Origin: Acidobacteriota bacterium
GTDB lineage: Bacteria; Acidobacteriota; Terriglobia; UBA7540
NCBI GenBank assembly: GCA_021817045.1
Contig: JAKAWG010000045.1
Location: 1 to 41,442, forward strand
DNA length: 41,442 nt
Direction: 5' to 3'
In this document: in pieces, positions 15,539-23,510 of the stretch
Position numbering within the stretch: the stretch's first letter is position 1
How the letters are laid out: every line of letters starts with the position of its first letter
Notes under the pieces: model-generated
The model's database searches: none
The model's input: the letters and a program-made list of their open reading frames with translations, nothing else
Told to the model about the DNA's origin: nothing
Position numbers and translations under genes: made by a program

Positions 15539-16537
15539 TTAGACTCTTAGAAAGGGGGAATCGCACGGGGCCTTCAGCAGCCCCTCAAGTTCTCGGTCGA
15601 GTCTACAAAAGGTCACCGACATGCCAGCCATCTCCATGGAAGTCGCATAGCGGCCCACCAGAGGCATGACGACTTCGACGCCCAGGCCCGCGAGCCGTCG
15701 AGCAACGTAACGATAAACGATATAAAGCTCTTCCAGCGGCGTCGCTCCGAGGCTATTAACCAATACAGAGACGCGATCTCCAGATTGTAAAGGCATGTCT
15801 GCAAGCAAATAGCCAAGCATCTCCTCAACGATGGCATCCGCGGGTTTCAACGACCCTCTGCTCACCCCTGGCTCGCCGTGAATTCCCATACCGATCTCGA
15901 TTTCCGTCTCGCCGATTTCAAAGGTAGGCCGCCCTACAGCGGGAACGGTGCAGGGCGTGAGGGCGACTCCCACGGATCGGCACGCATCCACGGCCTTCTG
16001 CGCAATAGCGGTCACCTGCTCGATCGTCGCAAATTGATCCGCTTTGGCGCCCGCAAGCTTATAAGCGTATACCAGGCCGGCAACGCCCCGCCGTTTGGAG
16101 CGCTCGCCCAACGGAGCGCTTGCAACATCGTCGGCTACACGAACAGTGGTCGTTTGAATACCCTCCATCTCAACGATCTCACCAGCCATATCGAAGTTCA
16201 TTTTGTCACCGCTGTAGTTCCCGTAAAGGCACAGCACCCCCACACCACTGTGTGCGGCGCGGATGGCGTCCGCAACCTGATTTACGGCCGGCGACGAGAA
16301 GACATCGCCGATAGCGCACGCGTCGAGCAAACCTTTCCCCACATAGCCCGTGAAGACCGGCAAATGTCCCGACCCACCCCCGGAGACGATTCCCACCTTG
16401 CCTTTAATCAGTCCGTCCGCGCGGACGATGACCCTGCCTTCCGAGCCCGTTCGTTTGAAATACTGTCGATGAGCCAGGCACAGTCCTTCCAGCATCTCGT
16501 CTACATACGCAAAAGGGTCATTCAGGATTTTTTTCAC
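15539..16537 (-). CDS. dhaK: Dihydroxyacetone kinase subunit DhaK-like (substrate-binding)
   Basis: A 332-residue full-length DhaK. GGGSGHLP (53-60) and GNYSGDKMNFD (106-116) line the substrate site, and H220 in GMGIHGEPG is at the place of the histidine that binds the ketone covalently. It is the first gene of the dhaK-dhaL operon. In this locus the pair could feed triose from aldolase cleavage into glycolysis, or phosphorylate a C4-C5 ketose that then passes to the LsrE/LsrF-like enzymes. The substrate is not determinable from sequence. The ATG is followed by KKILNDP, the normal family N terminus. Confidence 0.9.
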   Translation of the reverse strand: MKKILNDPFAYVDEMLEGLCLAHRQYFKRTGSEGRVIVRADGLIKGKVGIVSGGGSGHLPVFTGYVGKGLLDACAIGDVFSSPAVNQVADAIRAAHSGVGVLCLYGNYSGDKMNFDMAGEIVEMEGIQTTTVRVADDVASAPLGERSKRRGVAGLVYAYKLAGAKADQFATIEQVTAIAQKAVDACRSVGVALTPCTVPAVGRPTFEIGETEIEIGMGIHGEPGVSRGSLKPADAIVEEMLGYLLADMPLQSGDRVSVLVNSLGATPLEELYIVYRYVARRLAGLGVEVVMPLVGRYATSMEMAGMSVTFCRLDRELEGLLKAPCDSPFLRV

Positions 16538-16674
16538 TGCATTCTCCCCAGTATCGTCTCGCTTCAGCCGTAAGTACCGCAGCCCCTACTTGCCCGGCCG
16601 CAATTCGAGCAGTGTAACCGCGATAGGCTTGAAGGTGAACTGGAACCTTTCGCCAGAAACAGCTTCTAATGTTT

Positions 16675-17229
16675 TCACGAGCCTGGCTCATTCATCCCCT
16701 CACTGCAGCCTCTTTCGGACGTGGATATATTACCAGGAGCCGCGAAGTGGTGACGCAATGAGGATTGGGGTTGACCCGGCAACGCCGCGTCATGGGATGG
16801 GTGGTCGGGCGATTTCGGTGTTGATTCTAAAGGCTTGGTAGGCTTCGTTCCAGAATTTTCTGTGTTGCCCGCTTGCTGTGCCCCTGCGCCGCGACCGGCG
16901 GTCTCGTCTTTCTGGTTCCCCGGCCCTGAGCCAGGCGAATGACCTGGCGTTTCTTCTCCTCCTTCGGGCTGCGCTTGCCGGCGGCTGGCCTGTTGCCGGA
17001 GCCGGAGCAGCAACCGGATATTGGCGTTGATCTGGCGATCGAGCCGCTCAAGCTGTCGCAACCCTTCCTGCCACGCTTCCCCCGTCGCCTCAAGGCCGGG
17101 CCAGTCCGGATCATCCGGCTGTTCGATCTCCCACTCCTGCTCGCGGGCAAAGAGCGGCTTTTCTTCTTCTGCCGCCGCGCGCTCCTCGGCATATGCGCGC
17201 TTGCCGTCCGAGCGAGAGCGCAAGGCCAA
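16675..17229 (-). CDS. Hypothetical protein with charged, proline- and glutamine-rich tail
   Basis: A 184-residue frame. Residues about 30-90 look conserved and helical: EWEIEQPDDPDWPGLEATGE, AWQEGLRQLERLDRQINANI and RLLLRLRQQASRR. The remaining 95 residues are low complexity (GGEETPGHSPGSGPG and similar). No enzymatic motif, signal peptide or membrane segment is visible. The N-terminal start is uncertain, and other frames over the same DNA are also open. Position between the dhaK promoter side and a DUF4412-like remnant gives no functional hint. I do not assign a function. Confidence 0.4.
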   Translation of the reverse strand: MALRSRSDGKRAYAEERAAAEEEKPLFAREQEWEIEQPDDPDWPGLEATGEAWQEGLRQLERLDRQINANIRLLLRLRQQASRRQAQPEGGEETPGHSPGSGPGNQKDETAGRGAGAQQAGNTENSGTKPTKPLESTPKSPDHPSHDAALPGQPQSSLRHHFAAPGNISTSERGCSEGMNEPGS

Positions 17230-17244
17230 TACGCCTTCCCCTTG

Positions 17245-17362
17245 CTAAACTTCTCCGCCACACAGGTCATGACAACTCCCGGCGGGAAAGCGATGTCCAT
17301 GAAAGTTTACCGGCTGGGAGACAAGATGAGTTCAGATATGCCCGGCGGAAAAATGCACACGT
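17245..17362 (+). pseudogene. Fragment of a secreted DUF4412-like protein
   Basis: A plus-strand stretch reads NFSATQVMTTPGGKAMSMKV, then YRLGDKMSSDMPGGKMHTLE. This resembles the N-terminal beta strands of DUF4412-type periplasmic proteins. No start or signal peptide precedes it and the similarity stops at about 17362, so it is a gene scar. The remaining 265 bp up to the tRNA gene hold nothing I recognise. Confidence 0.4.
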
Positions 17363-17627
17363 TAGAGATCGGAGAGGTAGCATCGCGGCTCAGGATAGCC
17401 GCACGATGCCCGGTTTAATCGAGGGCCGGCACAAAAGTGGGGACGGCCCGGCCTGGGCGACTCAGGCATCCCTACGCATCGGGTCTTTAACAGACGCCGA
17501 AAACCTGTCAGAGCCTGACCGACATTGAGCTCTGATACCCGTGTCTTTCCTTTCCGTCTCCATTCCATAATGGAGCTTTCTGGACCTTTGCCGGGTGTAA
17601 CCCCAGGAGCTAGGTCATTGACGAATA

Positions 17628-17705
17628 TGGTAGGCCCGAACGGACTCGAACCGTTGACCTCTACCGTGTCAAGGTAGCGCTCTAACCGGGCTGAGCTACG
17701 GGCCT
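17628..17705 (-). tRNA. tRNA-Val(GAC)
   Basis: A complete cloverleaf can be folded on the minus strand. The acceptor AGGCCCG (17705-17699) pairs with CGGGCCT (17638-17632). The D arm contains GCTC...GAGC. The anticodon stem CTACC/GGTAG encloses the loop TTGACAC, anticodon GAC. The T arm is AACGG-TTCGAGT-CCGTT, followed by discriminator A and an encoded CCA. All stems are intact, so the gene should be functional. It reads valine GUC/GUU codons. No integrase gene abuts it. Confidence 0.95.
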
Positions 17706-17965
17706 ATTTCATTAGACATCATCTGTCGAGCAACGAAGCGCTCTCCAGCATCTTGGCGGCTTGTGAGCGGCGAGAATCATAATACCGCAGTTCAGTGAGT
17801 CCGGCCAATCTGCAAGTCTTGCGTCATTGCCAGTCGCCAGGATGCACCTCGGTGACCACATTGTTTTTCCCTTTTATGCGATGATGTGTGGCGGGTCTGC
17901 TTTTAGAAGTTTGCTTTGCGCTCCTCGATGGGCGACCCAGGACCGGTCACTTTGGGTAATGCGAG

Positions 17966-19648
17966 GTGAACATGATTTCCAGACGAAGACTCCTTCAGGG
18001 TTCTGCGGCTACCGTAGGTGCACTTCTTGCAGGTCCTGATACCAGGGTGCAAGCCGGCCAGCAGGTCGCATCGAAGGAGCAGAGTGGACGCCTTCCCGAG
18101 GGCATGCGAGTGGGATTGGAGCTTCCCTCGGAAGTTCCGATGCCTGCCTCGGTCGAGGATGGTCTTCAGAATATTGGCGTCAACTATGTCAACTTCTATA
18201 CGGCAGCGAGCATCGGCAATTACTTCACGGTTGAAAATATCTCGGCGAGCCGCCAGCAGGCCATGGCCGAGGCGATGGTGAAGCTCTGCGAGCGCGCGGG
18301 CTTTGCTTTTTCTCCGTCCCTACACTGGAAAGATATTCCCGACCCAACTCTGGCGTTCTATGGGCGAAATCGCTCTTGCCTGTGTGTGGTGATGGACGAA
18401 GGGGAACACGTCCGGCAACTGAACTGGCACGAGTATGGAGAGAAATTTGGAATAACGCCGTGGGCCAAGGTCGACGGCCTCTCGCTGCATGCGGCTTACG
18501 AGGGCACGCTCGAAGGTCTTCGTAAAACGCGCGAGCATTACAAATCCTTTGGCTTAGACACGCTCGTCACGTGCGTTTGGCCGGTCATGTTCCACACCAT
18601 CAGCCGGGCCGGGATCGGGATAGCGTGCAAAGTGCAAGGCATGTCGTACGCGCCGGTCAGCGTCGCCATCGCTCTGGGCGCCGCGCGGCAGTATAACACG
18701 CCGTTCTGGGTTTGCCTTGAAATGTGGAGCCAGTGCAACGGCGACGCGTTGCCGAGCCACAGTCCCGAGGAGTTTCGGGCAAATCTGCTTTTTGCCTATT
18801 GGATGGGAGTGGATCATATCTACGTTGAGGGCGCCGGATGGAATTCCTTACCGGCGGGTCGTCAGGGAGTTCCGTGGAACCTGGTCAGCTACCAAGCCGA
18901 AAACCGGTATCGGCTGACCGAGTACGGGAGAATTTTGCGTTGGTTCTGTCGCGAGTACGTTCCCGAGCATCCTCGGGATTACACCTTCCGCGAGGTCGCG
19001 CCGGAGATTGTGATTGTACGATTTCCCGACACCTGTTGGGGACAACGTTACTCAGGATGGCCGGATAACCTCTATGGTGCGCGGAACCTCCACTCTGACG
19101 CTGCAACGGAAGCGTGGTTTAGAATCTGGAAGCTGCTGACCTACGGGGTCACCGGAGACGACGGAATTACTTACTGCAAATATCGCATTGGGAAAGAACT
19201 GGCGCCTTTCAATCTCGACCATTCTCCCGTGCCTCAAAACGTCAAAGCGCACACCTTCTTTAGCCCGCTCAACAACGTCGTTGTCTACGATCACCTCGTC
19301 AGTGAAACGCTGCTGGAGCCCGCTAAACTAATTTTTCTTACCGGAGCCGAGATAAGTCCCGAGTCCCTCAAAGCCGTTGCGAACCGTGTCCGAGCAGGCG
19401 CCACGTGCGTGGCTCTTCCGTCTCTTGTAGAACCGCTGTCCCTGCACGAACCAGGGGGGCGACCTGTAGTGGTGACGAGCGGCAAGGGGAAGTGGGTGAT
19501 TACTGAGGATTTTGACGGCCCGGAGGTGCTTGCCCAAGTGAAACCGTTTCTCGGGGACGCACGGCAAATTCGCTATCGCTTCGGAAAGCACGAAGTGAGG
19601 TTCCGGAGGACCACTGACGATTTCAACCGAATCGAAGTAGAGGCCTAA
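17966..19648 (+). CDS. Tat-exported protein of unknown function, TIM-barrel glycosidase-like
   Basis: A 560-residue protein with a twin-arginine signal (MNMISRRRLLQGSAATVGAL), so exported. The mature part alternates strands and helices like a (beta/alpha)8 barrel. It has candidate acidic catalytic residues at strand ends: WVCLEMWSQCNG and DHIYVEGAGW. The last 130 residues (after about 430) look like a Rossmann/GATase-like beta-sandwich module (AKLIFLTGAEISPESL, then RVRAGATCVAL), as in several GH families. Aromatic-rich loops suggest carbohydrate binding. I do not recognise a named family. The gene stands alone, 260 bp after the divergently oriented tRNA gene. Its stop is 31 bp from the convergent fadE stop. 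Confidence 0.7.
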   Translation: MNMISRRRLLQGSAATVGALLAGPDTRVQAGQQVASKEQSGRLPEGMRVGLELPSEVPMPASVEDGLQNIGVNYVNFYTAASIGNYFTVENISASRQQAMAEAMVKLCERAGFAFSPSLHWKDIPDPTLAFYGRNRSCLCVVMDEGEHVRQLNWHEYGEKFGITPWAKVDGLSLHAAYEGTLEGLRKTREHYKSFGLDTLVTCVWPVMFHTISRAGIGIACKVQGMSYAPVSVAIALGAARQYNTPFWVCLEMWSQCNGDALPSHSPEEFRANLLFAYWMGVDHIYVEGAGWNSLPAGRQGVPWNLVSYQAENRYRLTEYGRILRWFCREYVPEHPRDYTFREVAPEIVIVRFPDTCWGQRYSGWPDNLYGARNLHSDAATEAWFRIWKLLTYGVTGDDGITYCKYRIGKELAPFNLDHSPVPQNVKAHTFFSPLNNVVVYDHLVSETLLEPAKLIFLTGAEISPESLKAVANRVRAGATCVALPSLVEPLSLHEPGGRPVVVTSGKGKWVITEDFDGPEVLAQVKPFLGDARQIRYRFGKHEVRFRRTTDDFNRIEVEA

Positions 19649-19679
19649 GCAAGTGACACGTTATTTCTTGCAGTCCTCG

Positions 19680-21482
19680 TTAAGTTCGGCCGGTGCTCGC
19701 GAAGGTGTTTCGCAGAGATGAAGCAAAGGGATAATGGCCGAGGCTGAGTGCGCGGCCTGCAAGGCGCCGCTTCAGTTCGATGGTATCCACCGGCGTTCGT
19801 TTCAGGAAGCGGCGAACGAGCGCCAATTGCGACCTTAACTCGTCGCCTTGCACGATGCGAGGCAGAACTCGCCGTGCTTCCATTTCTACCCGATCCGCAG
19901 CTTCGTGGGTATAACACCGCGCCGCGTCGCGATGGAATTCTGCGGGCTCGCCCAAGCTGGCAGCCTGCGCCTTTCGCGCGCGAAAAAGCGCACTTTCCAT
20001 GAGGTAACCCTCTATCACCATATTGCTCAGCGCGCCGATCACTTCCTGCTCTTCTGAGAACGCTTGCCCGAACCGGCGAAGGGCCGCACCCGCCACCAGC
20101 AGAGCTACACTCTTTGCGCCGGACATCAGTCGCTCGTCTTCTCCCGCTTCGTCGGGGCGCTCTTCTTGTTGAAACGTCAAGATTCCGTCCAACACGCGCT
20201 GAGCAGCCGGAATAAGTTCCAGTTCTCCCTTGATCGCCCGCTTCACAAGCATCTCAACGATCAGCAGACGGTTAATCTCGCTCGTCCCCTCGAAGATTCT
20301 GTTCACGCGCTGGTCTCGATAAATGCGCTCGATTTCGTACTCTGCGCTGAACCCGTAACCGCCAAACACTTGGACCGCCTCGTCTACGATGTAATCCAGA
20401 GTTTCGGTCCCTGCCACTTTCAGAATCGAGCATTCCACTGCATATTCCTGAAGCGCATCACGCATATGCGCCGCGGGCTCGCTTGGGTCAACACTCGCGA
20501 GGCGTGAATCGATCAAGCCGCCTGTGCGGTAGGAAGCGCTTTCAGCGGCGTAGATTCTCACTAGCATTTCGCCGAGCTTTTCCCGAATTAACCCGAAGCT
20601 TGCGATCGCGCGCCCGAATGCCACGCGTTCCCCTGCCCACTTGAGAACTTGGGGCAGCAGGATCTTGCACCCGCCAATGCAGCCTGCCCCCAGTCTTAGC
20701 CGCCCCACGTTAAGAATGTTGAATGCAACCCGGTGCCCTTTGCCGATTTCGCCCAGCACGTTCTCCACCGGCACAGGGACGTTCTCCAGGTGCAGAGGAG
20801 TTGTCGATGACCCCTTGATGCCCATCTTGCGCTCTTCAGCCCCGGGGGAGACGCCAGGGAAGCCGCGCTCAACGATGAAAGCCGTAAACTTGTCTCCATC
20901 CACCTGCGCGAAGACGACATAGACGTCCGCAATGCCTCCGTTTGTGACCCACATCTTGACGCCGTTCAGAATGTAGTGTTTCCCGTCGGGAGACAGCTCA
21001 GCGCGCGCCTTGCAGTGCAAGGCGTCCGAGGCGGAGCCAGCCTCGCTCAAACAATACGCGCCTACCCACTCCCCGCGCGCCAGCTTGGGTACGTACTTCT
21101 CCTTCTGTGCGTCCGTCCCAAAATAGGCGATGGGAAGTATTGCGATACCGGACTGAGCGCCGATGGTCGTGGCCCACGCTTCGTCGCGGGCCATGCGCTC
21201 CGCGATGATGATCGAGGAAATCTTGTCCAGTTCGAGGCCACCGTACTTCGCCGCCACGTCGATGCCGCACAGTCCCACCTCGCCAGCTTTTCTCAATAAT
21301 TCACGCAGGAGGCCTGGCTTCTTTTCTTCAATCTCGCGAAGCCGTGGCACGATCTCGCGGTCGACGAACTCCTCAGCCGTCTGCGCGATGAGGCGATGTT
21401 GATCGTTCACGTCTTCGGGAGTGAAGGGCTCCTCCGGTGGTCTCCCCTCAATCAGGAAACTCCCGCCTTTTGTGACCGTCAT
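19680..21482 (-). CDS. fadE: Acyl-CoA dehydrogenase (FadE-type, long form)
   Basis: A 600-residue flavoprotein of the VLCAD/Bacillus-FadE subfamily with the extra C-terminal domain. The ACAD core spans about residues 25-400: GLCGIDVAAKYGG, AYCLSEAGSASDA (FAD/substrate loop), HYILNGVKMWVTNGGIAD, KMGIKGSSTTPLHLENVPVP, and FGGYGFSAEYEIERIYRDQR leading into the catalytic-base motif NRIFEGTSEINR. It introduces the trans-2 double bond in acyl-CoA. The ATG overlaps the thiolase stop by 4 bp (ATGA), so the two are translationally coupled. It is the last gene of the fad operon. Confidence 0.92.
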   Translation of the reverse strand: MTVTKGGSFLIEGRPPEEPFTPEDVNDQHRLIAQTAEEFVDREIVPRLREIEEKKPGLLRELLRKAGEVGLCGIDVAAKYGGLELDKISSIIIAERMARDEAWATTIGAQSGIAILPIAYFGTDAQKEKYVPKLARGEWVGAYCLSEAGSASDALHCKARAELSPDGKHYILNGVKMWVTNGGIADVYVVFAQVDGDKFTAFIVERGFPGVSPGAEERKMGIKGSSTTPLHLENVPVPVENVLGEIGKGHRVAFNILNVGRLRLGAGCIGGCKILLPQVLKWAGERVAFGRAIASFGLIREKLGEMLVRIYAAESASYRTGGLIDSRLASVDPSEPAAHMRDALQEYAVECSILKVAGTETLDYIVDEAVQVFGGYGFSAEYEIERIYRDQRVNRIFEGTSEINRLLIVEMLVKRAIKGELELIPAAQRVLDGILTFQQEERPDEAGEDERLMSGAKSVALLVAGAALRRFGQAFSEEQEVIGALSNMVIEGYLMESALFRARKAQAASLGEPAEFHRDAARCYTHEAADRVEMEARRVLPRIVQGDELRSQLALVRRFLKRTPVDTIELKRRLAGRALSLGHYPFASSLRNTFASTGRT

Positions 21483-22669
21483 AGACTTGTCTGTAAGTTC
21501 TCAAGGATTCCGGCGGCACCCATGCCACCTCCCACACACATAGTTACCATCCCGTAGCGTGATCCTCGGCGCTTCATCTCACCGAGCAGCGTCACGGTGA
21601 GCTTCGCGCCCGTGCAGCCGAGCGGATGACCGAGCGCGATGGCGCCGCCGTTTACGTTGGTCTTTTCCGGGTCAAGGTCTGCGACCTGCATAACGCTGAG
21701 GGCCTGGGCGGCGAAGGCCTCGTTCAATTCAACCACGTCGATGTCCGGCAACCTGAGACCCGCCAGCTTCAAGGCCTTCGGAATCGCTTTTACCGGCCCC
21801 ACACCCATTTCTTCCGGCGCCACGCCGGCCGTGGCGTAACTAACGAAGCGCGCGAGTGGTTTCACGCCGAGCGAGCGTGCTTTGGCAGCCGACATGACAA
21901 GCGCCGCCGCCGCGCCATCGCTCATCTGGGAAGAGTTACCTGCGGTCACCGTTCCTCGCGCATGAAACGCCGGCTTGAGTTTAGCAAGGGCTTCTAGCGA
22001 GGTGTCGCGGCGAGGTCCTTCGTCCGCATCGAACCGAATGGTACGCTTGTTGGGCTTCCCATTTCGCCCCGCGCAAACCTCGATGACCTCCAGGGGCGCG
22101 ATCTCATCGCGAAATTTCCCCGCGTCCATCGCGGCGAGCGCCCGCTTGTGGCTGCGCAGGGAAAATTCGTCCTGCTCGTCGCGAGTGACGCCGTATTTGC
22201 GCGCCAGATTCTCCGCCGTCAGACCCATGCTGAGATATACGTCCGGATAGTGTTCCATCAGGTACGGATTCGGGGAGAAGTGGCGGCCGCCCATCGGAAT
22301 CAAACTCATGCTTTCCGTCCCGCCTGCGATGATGCTTTCCGCCGCCCCAGACGAGACACGCTGCGCGGCCACGGCAATGGTCTCAAGCCCGGACGCGCAA
22401 AAGCGATTGATGGTCATCGCCGAGCAACTCACTGGCAAGCCCGCTCGTAGCGCCGCGATGCGGGCCACGTTGTCACCCTGTTCGGCTTCCGGCATCGCAC
22501 AACCCAGGATGACATCTTCAACCTCGGCGGGTTCGAGCTGCGGAACGCGATCGAGCAGAGCCCGAATCACCGCGGCGGCCATCTCATCCGGCCTCGTCGC
22601 ACGCAGCGTACCGCGCGGCGCTTTGCCCACTGCCGTCCGCGCGACAGCAGCGATGACGGCGTCTTTCAT
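21479..22669 (-). CDS. fadA: Acetyl-CoA acyltransferase (3-ketoacyl-CoA thiolase)
   Basis: A 396-residue thiolase carrying the full catalytic set. The nucleophilic cysteine lies in TINRFCASGLETI, a histidine in GGAIALGHPLGCTGAK, and the second cysteine in MVTMCVGGGMGAAG. ELNEAFA and AGGTESMS are also family typical. It performs the last step of beta-oxidation, cleaving 3-ketoacyl-CoA with CoA. GAGG lies 5 bp before the ATG. It stands between the DUF1326 gene (126-bp gap containing a hairpin repeat) and fadE (4-bp overlap). Confidence 0.94.
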   Translation of the reverse strand: MKDAVIAAVARTAVGKAPRGTLRATRPDEMAAAVIRALLDRVPQLEPAEVEDVILGCAMPEAEQGDNVARIAALRAGLPVSCSAMTINRFCASGLETIAVAAQRVSSGAAESIIAGGTESMSLIPMGGRHFSPNPYLMEHYPDVYLSMGLTAENLARKYGVTRDEQDEFSLRSHKRALAAMDAGKFRDEIAPLEVIEVCAGRNGKPNKRTIRFDADEGPRRDTSLEALAKLKPAFHARGTVTAGNSSQMSDGAAAALVMSAAKARSLGVKPLARFVSYATAGVAPEEMGVGPVKAIPKALKLAGLRLPDIDVVELNEAFAAQALSVMQVADLDPEKTNVNGGAIALGHPLGCTGAKLTVTLLGEMKRRGSRYGMVTMCVGGGMGAAGILENLQTSL

Positions 22670-22719
22670 AGCAACCTCACTGACCTTGGCGACCGGTCAT
22701 CACCCGGTACTTCGTGGTC

Positions 22720-22747
22720 CCCCTTTCCCCACTCGCGGGGAGAGGGG
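22720..22747. repeat. GC-rich hairpin repeat in the fad operon
   Basis: CCCCTTTCCCC, the loop ACTCGC and GGGGAGAGGGG pair over 11 bp with one G-T wobble. It sits in the 126-bp gap between the DUF1326 gene and fadA. The surrounding GGTTGGGGGTGAGG resembles a dispersed repeat seen in many bacterial genomes. It could reduce read-through or stabilise the upstream mRNA. Confidence 0.55.
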
Positions 22748-22795
22748 TTGGGGGTGAGGGGTGATCCGTTTCTGCGGCACCAAAATCCCCGCTGC

Positions 22796-23488
22796 TCAAA
22801 AATAATTTCGCGTCGTGTCGGTCCAGTCGAATTCGGCTCGGTTTGAATTCGTGTTCTTGAAATCGAACTCGTTCCCATAATGGTCGTCGTACTTCAGCTC
22901 CACTGTCTCCGCTTTGACGTCGTGCTTCACATTCCACGCCGTCATGTTTTCGACGACAATGGGATTCTTTCCGTCGTTCCCGACAATGTAATTCGCTTGG
23001 AAACCGCCTAAGTCGCCGATTCGCACGGTTTGGCCTTTGCTCCCGATGTCCTGTGTAAGGTGAGCGGTCGCAAAATAGGTCTTCTCATTGCGCTGGCTTG
23101 CGATCTTGGCGGCAATCGCCCGCAGGGCGGCAGCCTCTCGAGGAGTGGCGCGGTCGTCGATGTACCAGACCAGGCCCTCCTTTCCGTGCGCACCCGCCAA
23201 GTGCAAGCCATCGAGGTTCACGTTTCCGTAGTGTCCCTGTTGAATATAGAGCGCCATCAGAGACCAGCAGAAATGATGTGGATAAGGCTCCGAACCGAAG
23301 TTGCACCCGCAGGGAACGGCACACGTGCATGCCTCACTCAGGATGCCGTTGATTTCCCAGTGCATGACGGAGGCCGGTGCAACGCCGCTTGCTTCCAGCG
23401 TGAGCAGTGGACAAAGAGCAAATAAGGCGAGTACGAAAATTCGCCCGGGGGATATCCGAAATGCCGGGCCAAGCACTGCTGGTTGCAT
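22796..23488 (-). CDS. DUF1326 domain protein, exported
   Basis: A 230-residue protein with an N-terminal hydrophobic signal (RIFVLALFALCPLLTLEASG, residues 16-35). A DUF1326 domain follows: HWEINGILSEACTCAVPCGC then NFG (cysteine-rich opening), HHFCWSLMALYIQQGHYGNV and LDGLHLAGA. The clustered cysteines suggest metal or disulfide chemistry. The domain's function is unknown to me. It lies inside the fad operon, 22 bp after fadN and upstream of fadA, in the same direction. That is unusual, because the other products are cytosolic. Length and cysteine pattern look intact. Confidence 0.8.
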   Translation of the reverse strand: MQPAVLGPAFRISPGRIFVLALFALCPLLTLEASGVAPASVMHWEINGILSEACTCAVPCGCNFGSEPYPHHFCWSLMALYIQQGHYGNVNLDGLHLAGAHGKEGLVWYIDDRATPREAAALRAIAAKIASQRNEKTYFATAHLTQDIGSKGQTVRIGDLGGFQANYIVGNDGKNPIVVENMTAWNVKHDVKAETVELKYDDHYGNEFDFKNTNSNRAEFDWTDTTRNYF

Positions 23489-23510
23489 CGTAATCTCTCT
23501 ATTTAGCCTG

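Noticed and set aside
18845-18870. Peptide LPAGRQG in the orphan Tat protein as an inserted repeat, similar to PAGRQ in the GH2-like protein
   Set aside because: The DNA around the two sites differs and no palindromic repeat unit could be shown.
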